Assembly: GCA_039707465.1 (NCBI GenBank)
Contig: CM077643.1
Span: 62,932,605-62,996,604 of the forward strand
Origin: Rhabdophis nuchalis
Lineage: Eukaryota > Chordata > Lepidosauria > Squamata > Natricidae
DNA length: 64,000 bases
Direction of reading: 5' to 3'
Shown: piece after piece, positions 52,801 through 61,800 of the stretch
Numbering within the stretch: position 1 is the first letter of the stretch
Layout: every line of letters begins with the position of its first letter
Made by a program: the position numbers and the translations under genes
The notes under the pieces: model-generated
The model's database searches: none
Told to the model about the DNA's origin: nothing
The model's input: only the letters and a program-made list of their open reading frames with translations

Positions 52801-55800
52801 AAGACCCTTAGATTCTTGTTTCTTTAGGTAGCTTTGTAGCTCTCTTCAGTTCACAAGTTTGACATTTGATATTAGCATTCTGAAATCATTTGATTTAGAG
52901 GAGTGATTTGCAAAGTTTTACTGACAAGGATTAATGTCCAAGAGCAGTGGTACAAAATAAAATCTAGATTTTTTTAAAATTTCTCCTGTCCTGGGAGAGG
53001 GGTTTTCTTTATGGGGGGAAAAACATCCTGTGTTAAGTCAGTTTTAGAATTAATACTATGGTTTCTGTAGTTATCATTTCAAATTGGCAAACAATATGCC
53101 ACTGATTTGGAGGCATTCCACCATTAAAATTTGAAACCCACAATTGGGCAGACAAACAATGTTCTGGGGCTTTATTTATTTATCCCTATAGTTCAAATAT
53201 TTTTATGCCACATTAATTATTCATCTCTAAAGTGCCTTTATGATTGCACATAGTCCTTCATCTTGTAGATTGCCTAGCCTGCATTAGGGTTTCTCTGTGT
53301 ATGTGTGCCTGCAAGTCAGTGTTGACTGCTAGTAACTACCTAGGCAAATTTCTGCAGTTTTCTTGGAAAGGTTTTAGAAGTGGTCTGCCATGGCCTGCTT
53401 CTTAGGGCTGAGAGTGAATGATGGTCACCCAGCTGATATTGTGCTTAAGGCAGGATTAGAACTCATGATCTCTTGCTATTTATTTATTTATTCCTTTCCC
53501 ATCTTTATTATTTTTACAAATTTTACTCAAGGCAGTGAACATATCCAATTTATCTTCCTCCTCACTTTTGCCCCACAACAACAGCCCTGTGAGGTGGGTT
53601 GGGCTAAGAAAGAGTGACTGGCCCCAAGGTCACCCAGCTTGCTTTCATGGCTAAGGTGGGATTAGAACTCATGGTTTCTGGGTTTCTAGCCTGGTGTCTT
53701 TATCACTGCACCAAATTGGCTCTGAAATTTTTTTGTTGTTGCCTTCAAATCAGTGTTGACTGCTGGAAACTGCCTGGCCTACTTCTTGCATTCTTCTTGG
53801 CAAAAGTTTTGGGAAATAGTTTGCCACTGCCTCCTTTCTAAGATCTAAGAGGGACTGTCTAGTAGGCCAAGGTCACCCAGCTGGCTGGCTTCATGCCTGA
53901 GGCAGCACTAGAAATCAATCTCCCAGTTTCTAGATTGGTGCCTTACGTAACGTTATTCTCTTTAAGCGTTGGCACTAAAGTTAAAGTAGGAAAAAAAGAC
54001 TGCAGTTTGCAATCTTTCTTTTGTCAACTACTTTAAATACTGGCACTTCTATCCATAGTACTGTAGTATTGAAGGCTATACTATATGTAGGCACATATTA
54101 TTAATACATTTGAGCTATACTTTATTTTTTTAGATGAAAATAGTTAAACTGATGGTAGTTCTTTTCTTGTGAGGGAACTACAGGTCGTCCTTGACTTACA
54201 ATATTTTGTTTAGTGACCATTTGAACTTAAAGCAGCACTGAAAAACAATGACTTATGACTGTTTTTTCACATATACGGCTGTTACAGCATCCCCATGGTC
54301 ACATCAAAATCCAGACACTTAGCAATTGACTCATTTATGATGGTTGCAGTGTCCCAGGGTCATGTGATCATCTTTTGCAACCTTTTGACAAGTAAAGTCA
54401 ATGAGGAAGCCAGATTCACTTAGCAACCATTTTATTAATTTAGCAGTTGCAGTGATTCACTTAACAACTGTGCAAGAACAGTTGCACAATGGCACAAAAC
54501 TCACTTAACAACTGTCTTGCTTAGCAACAGAAATTTTGAGCTCAATTGTGGTTGTAAGTCAAGGAATATCAGTACGTGGTTGTATCTAATATTGTATCTA
54601 ATTGTATCTGATATCTAATATTCTGTTTTTAATAATAATTATTGAGATGCCAATGAGAAGCTTAAAAACAGCTTAAAATCATTATGTTTTTACCTGTTCC
54701 CAGCATCTGTGTATCTAGAAATTACATTTAACTAAGAAGGATAATGGTTATTATAAGGGTGCACCATAGGTCAACTGGACTTGAGCTTCATGTAGAAAAT
54801 CCTCAGTTAAAATCAAGGTATTTTAAAATAGAGCTGACAAATTCCTCTCTGTACTTGGTTCATGCAGAAATAGAAAAATGGAAGTTCTCATTGGGAACGC
54901 ATACCCAATGGGGAAGAATGATGTGAGGGATTACCTGGGAAATATGTAATTTAGAGTGAAACAATAATGAACAAGGTGCATCCATGGTTTATTCAATACG
55001 GCTTATTCAAATCCGTATTCATATGGCAAGCTTGTATTTAGGCAGGAAAAGAATCTGAAGGTTGCTAAAGAAATGGGAATCACACTGAATAGTTAACCAG
55101 AAAATTGAATTGCTTTTTTAAACTTGTAAGTTTTAAATTTCTCCTATTATGAAAACCTAAGATGGGAACACACATTTTTCTATTTTTCCAAAATGAACTA
55201 GCTAGCAGAATGAATATCTGTACTTCAACCTCATCATATTTAGCCCTGCATTTATAATTGAAGATATGAATTGCTTAATTAAGACAAATCATACTGCATA
55301 GCTAAGATAGATTTTAATCAAAGCTGCCATCTGTGAATATTTTCCCAGCATTGTTGTTGTTCCTTATCTGATCCCAGCATGAGTGCAAGAGTTTCAGAAG
55401 ATACATAAAACTTATGGGGGGAGGGGGGAGATCCTATATCTTAAATTCCACTTCCACATAGAAGGAGAAATCAGGGGTCTGCAAAGTCGGCTCTTTTAAG
55501 ACTGGTGGACTTCAACTCCCAAAATTCCCCAGCCAGCTATGCTGGCTGGGGAATTCTGGGAGTTGAAGTCCACCAGTCTTAAAAGAGCCGACTTTGCAGA
55601 CCCCTGAACTAGACGTTACTAGTGAGTAATTTCAATTCCTTACTTTTTAAACTACCTTTAGTAAGAAGCACTCTTAAATGGGAAAGTGTTGTAATTATAC
55701 AGGAAAATTGCATTCTTAAGGCAGAAATGCTGGTTGCAACCAACAGTCACACAGCTCCAAAACTAATAATTAATTACTGGAGTATAAGGAGAGTCTCCAC

Positions 55801-58800
55801 ATTGATGGAAAGCAGTTTAGTTCACTGGTTTCATCTGAACATGGAGTAAATATTCTTATCTAGCCTTGCCATTTTGAGTAATTTCTGACAGATTGAGATG
55901 TGGCAGTCTGACAGATAGGCTAAAAACTCTTGAATGAAAATTCCATATTGATGGAGCAGTAATTCAATCATCTTCAGCTGTCTGACTCTGTTATAAACTC
56001 CTAGCCTTACTTTCATTGTTTCTCATTCCTTTTGTTTAAAGGTCCATTATGAAGCCTAAAAGAAACAAGTTTAAAGCACCATCTAAACCAAAACAAAAAG
56101 GCATCAAAGTCACAGGGCAATGGAAACCCATTGAGATCGACCCAAATCTCTTCGCAGATGAACAGCTTGGAGGCATAATATGTTTTGAAGAACTTACCAA
56201 TTACAAACTGGTGTCTTCCTTGAAAGAGGGAGAAGAAAAAGCTGCAAAAAGAAAATATAATGATGAAGATCTTGAAAAAGTATGTCCAGCTACTCCCCAC
56301 AAAAAGAGGAAAAAAGGGAAAAAAATAGAACATGGAGAAAGGAAGAAAGAGGAACTTGAAGTAGAGGAAAAAGTAATCGAACAGGATGCCAGTTGCGAAA
56401 AAGCCCTTGTTGAATATGAACAAGATGATTGTGAGCCAATGGAGGACACAGGCCTGGAAAGAAAACCCACAAAGAAAAAGAAGAGAGGGAAAAAGAAGAA
56501 ATCATGTTCTCCCCAAAATGTTCTTGAACCAACTGGAGCTTCCAAAAAAGCTAATAACTGGGCAGCCAAAGTCTTATCCACAAAATCAGATCACAAAACG
56601 GATGTTTCTGCATGGAAAAGCCTCTTTGTTCCTAAGCCTGTCCTTTTGGCATTGAGTGAATTGGGGTTCAGTACACCAACTCCCATCCAAGCACTAACTC
56701 TACCATCTGCAATTCGAGACAGCATGGATATCCTTGGTGCTGCTGAAACAGGTATGCCCCCATACTATAAAACATGGAAATATGAATAGTAACTGTTTTT
56801 GTGTCTACTCGGTTCTTCTGTTCCAGATTTTGTACTTGGTAAATTGACAAATGCACAGCGAAAGTGTGAAGACTCATTCCTTTTTTGTTTTGCGAATGTA
56901 GAGCTAACTTTGAAAATATTCAAACAGGGCCTTGAGAAACTGGAGAGGGTGAAATCAGTAGTAAGGACTGCAGGGATCTACTTTATCCATTTCCATCACT
57001 GGCAAAATAGGTGTAGTGTGTAACCTTGTTCAAGTAACAGAATTTAGCCCTCATAACAAAATTTGGGTTGCTTGGGAACAAAAACTGATTTTGTTTTGTT
57101 TTTGTGCATAATTCTATCTGTTGTTAGCAGGTTTATACAGCACAATGTTTTGTACTGCTTTAGCACATACTGGTCCCGTAACAAAAAAACCCCAGTAATT
57201 GTCAAACCTGGAAGCCATGATTTACATTTTGGACTCTAGGCCTGTCACATTTTGTGGGAAAATGGAAGGGGGAATTATACAGAGTGTGGGCGCTATGTAG
57301 CCATAATAACATTCTTTCTCAGAAAGTCAAGGTCGATTGGCCCTGCAGCTACAATGAGGTGACTGGGAGGCATCTCCAGTTCGGATGGTGCCTGATTGGA
57401 CCATATGATGGACATGTGGGTGCTGGGCAGGGACTTGAACTTTCTGTTGGGTGGGGAAAACCTGGAAACTTTCAGATTCAGGTTTTCCCAGATGTGCCAA
57501 TGTGACATCTCTAATGAAATGGAACTTTGAGGAAACTCAAGCCTTGGAGTCTTCTTTTGTTAGGGGTGTTACTTGGAACCCTGACATTAATTTTTTTTTT
57601 CTGGCTTACCTGGAAAGCTGACACATCCTTAGAATGCAAGATAGTTTCTTTGATGTGCTTCATTATCAATCAAAAGAAAGTTTCTAAAATTCTGAAATAA
57701 TAATTACCAATCAATACAAACTAATCAAACTGATACTATTCTATTTCCTGCTGTGAGTGATAAGTTGTCTAAGGACTTAAGTGAAATTAATAGTCTCCTT
57801 TCATTCATGCTGCTTTTCACAGCCTAGGGAGCATGGAGCTTGCTTTAAAAAAAAGATAGTTCATTCAAGTCTTTTTAACCTTGATAGAAGTAGTTGAATG
57901 GCCATTATTCAACAAATGACATGTACTTTATTAATGTATTTAATGAATTAAATATTACTTTACATCCTGTTCTTTTCCTGGCTTCATCTACTTTTTGAGC
58001 ACAGCCCCGAAAACATAGCATCTCACAGACTGGTCATTGACCACTCAAAAGTAGACCCTTCCTTTTATAATGTCTTCAATAAGTAAAAAGATCAGAAATA
58101 TCTCTTGGGTGAATTGTGTAGTAGCAATTGTGGTTCAAAGGGACAATCTGTATGTTAAGGCATAATGCTGGCTTTCCATATGTCCTAACTTTGGTGTTTG
58201 TGTGCGTTTTAGGGAGTGGAAAAACTCTTGCTTTTGCCATTCCGATGATTCATTCCATTCTACAGTGGTACAGCTCAGAAAACATGACAAGCGGCACGTT
58301 TGAAGAAGCAGCGGACAGTGAAGATGAACTGGCACAGCAGCATACAAGTAAAGAAACGGGACTAAATTCAGATACGGATGAAACTACTGCTACTGCAGAT
58401 GACAATGAGTCTGTGGCAGTAAACTCCATGGAGTTATTACAAGATCCAGGATTTGATGTGGGTTCCCCAAAACAGAATTCTGTTAAAGATAAAAACAATC
58501 CTCTTCTGGGATTGGTCTTGACTCCTACAAGGGAACTGGCTGTCCAAGTAAAGCATCATATTGATGCAGTGGCCAAGTTCACAGGTATGTCTCTACCTAC
58601 ATGCACAATACATCGCATTGTGCATAATGTAAGAATATTGCTTCGGGTTTCTTAGCCTAATATTTAATTTTTCTGCAGAACTTTTTCCCCCTTCCCTCCA
58701 GGAGAAGTATAGAATATGATACGGAATGCAGTTCCAGCTTTCTGAGAGAATCCTGGCTGTTTTTTAAAAAATTAAATCTAATTTTCATTTTTGCTGTGAA

Positions 58801-61800
58801 CATATGCTTGGAATTTTATCAGTTTGTTTACTCTCTAGAAATATAGCAAACTGTTCTGACCCCCCCTTTCTCCAACTAACACAAGACTGGCTGCCTGCCA
58901 CTAACTCTCTTGGCTGCTTGCCTGAATGACTCTGAACAAATACGAAGCTTCTTAACTCGATTAAACACAAACCTGAAAATCAACACGAATAAACACGAAC
59001 CTAGAAATCCAACGTTGTTCTCTGCAAGGACTTTCTTAGCAAAGACTTCCTTTTAAACCCTCTTGGGAGGGGCCAGTCATTAGGTGCCTGGGACTAATTC
59101 AAATCCTACCAGTTCGCTTCTGATGCAATTGAAGCCTCCTTTTTTCAGCCCTTCTCAATCTAGCATCAGGGACAAAATGGCCTTGATCCTCCCCACTATT
59201 CCAAGACCCAAGTACCTCCTGATGACCAGCCTGGCTCTCTGCTCTCTCAAGGTTGCCCTCCTCCTCCAGAGCAGACTCATAGAACTCCTCACTAGAGGAG
59301 TCCATCAGCAGCTCATCTGGAGCTGGCTGGGCCACAACAGCAAACTAAAGCTTTCAATATTAGCTGAGATATTGCTGTCTTGCTGGCTTCTTTTTCTGAC
59401 CCTGACTAGCAAAAAACAAAGCCGCCTCAGAACACAGAAGATCGTTATTAATTTATTCATGAATTTATTGAGATATGGATGCAGTCTATATTCTCTATAA
59501 AGCCCATTCACAAGTAATGAAACAGATTAGGAGTTTTTTTTTGTTGCTGCTCTTAAAGACAGAAAAGAATGGATTTAAATTACAAGAAAGTCAATTTAAA
59601 TGTTGGGAGGAACTTTCTGACACTGCAAGCTGTGTTTGCTTCCAGATGTGGAGTCTTCTCTTTGTCAGGAATTTAAATGGAAGTTGGATGAGCAGTTACC
59701 TGACATAGTTAGGTATATTTTTTGCATTGACAGGAGTTAGGTTTATATGGCTTTTCAGTTTATTTCTATCTCTCTACCTGTTAAAATTTGTTAATTTGTT
59801 CTTGTTGCTTCTATGACAAAGTAGAGTATAGTAGCTTGATCCTTGTTAAATCAGGGAGGAACATAGGTAACTGTCATGCTGGGTCAGAATATTTTTCCAA
59901 TTAGTCCATAATTGCCTACAATTCAGCATGCAAAGCACCCTGGCCTACAATTGAGCTATTATCCCCTTGATTTATTTATGAGCAGTATAATTAGAAGTAT
60001 TTGCAAGGGAATGCTAGTGGCAATCCCTATAAATAGTTCTGTCTGTTAATGCAGTGTCTAAAACCTCTTCTCTTGCTCCATGAAATATTGTATGTTTTAA
60101 ATCACATATTCAGAAATGTAGCAATAAATTGACAGTGCCATATTTTTCAACTCTGATCAATGATGATCTAAATGACTTGAGAACAGTCACATGTTCTTAC
60201 AAATAATCTTTTAAACATACCGTATTTTTCGGAGTATAAGACGCACCTTTTTTCCTCTAAAAAGGGGCTGAAAATCTGGGTGCGTCTTATACATCGAATA
60301 CAGCATTTTTTTGCCTCCTGGAACCCCACCCCCTTCACCAAACTGGCTGTGCCTAGTCTTATGGAGGCTTCCAGAGAGCCCCTGGGGGCTGGGGAGGACA
60401 GAAATTAGCCTCAAACGGGCCGTTTCCCCCACCCCCAGCCCCCAGCAGCACTCTATAAGCCTCCATAGAACTATGCATGCAATTTATTTGACCCAAAAAT
60501 GGCCCGTTTTCCCGATAAATGGGGCAGTTTTTTGCCTCCCCCACCCCTCAGGAGGATTCTGCAAGCCCCCCCAAGGCTAGTCATGCTTTTTATTTGAAGA
60601 AAATCGGCCCTGTTTTCACGGAGAAAGAGCATTTGGAAGAAGTATGCAAAGCGCAAAAAAACCCTTTTTGCCTCCTGGAACCCCGCCCCTTCACCAAACT
60701 GGCTGTGCCAAGCCTTATGGAGTGTCTAGTCTCCTGGGTAAACGGGGCGGTTTCCCCCCTCATTTTTCACCCCTCCCCCCCCCCCCCCCGGCTACTTATG
60801 CTTTTTATTTTTTTAAAAAACCATTTTCACGGAGAAATGGGCTGTTTTGGAAGTTTGCCGAGTGCAAAGGCTCCCCCCCCCCCCCCCCACACCTTTCGGA
60901 AGGCTCTTTAACTTTTTCTGAGCAAGTAGAAACGAAGTTTTAAGGTTTGTCTGCGATTTCCTTCTGCAGGACAGAGATAAATACACCTGAGAACATCAAC
61001 CTACCTACCTAATCTCTCTCTCTCTCTATCCTTCTACCTTCCTAACTACACACACACTCCCTATTTACTGTATATCTATCTATCTATCTAGCTATATATC
61101 TATATATCTATATATATATTTCTCTCTCGCCGGTTCAAATCCCAGTAGAAGAAGTATGGCCAGCTGAAGAGGGCTAAAAAGCCCGAAATGGATCCATCCT
61201 GGTCTCTTAATTAATTATTAAGTCATCCCTTAAAAATCTAACACATTTCTCTCTATATATACTTCTACCTACACACACACACTCTCTTCCATCCTACCTA
61301 CAGTACACACACACATTCTCCCTCTCCCCCTACATACCTATTGTATTTCTCTCTTTCTATTTCTCTCTCTATCCTTCTACCTACCTACCTACACACACAC
61401 ACACACACTCCCTACCTACTGTATTTCTTTATCTTTCTATTTCTCTCTCTATCTTTCTACCTACCTACCTAAACACACACACATTCTCCCTTTCCCCCTA
61501 CATACCTACTGTATTTCTCTCTCTCCCCTTTTATCTACCTACCTACCTACCTACCTACCTACCTACCTACCTACCTACACAGACACTCTCCCTACCTACC
61601 TACTGTATTTCTCTCTCCCTCTCTATTTCTCTCTATATATATCCCTTTACCTACCTACCTACCTACCTACCTACTCTCTCTCTCCCTCCCTCCCTACTGT
61701 ATTTCTCTCTATTTCTCTCTCTCTCTATCCCTTTATCAACCTACCTTACGTATTTCTCTTTCTTTCTCTCCCTCTCTCTCCCTCTACCTACCTACCTACC

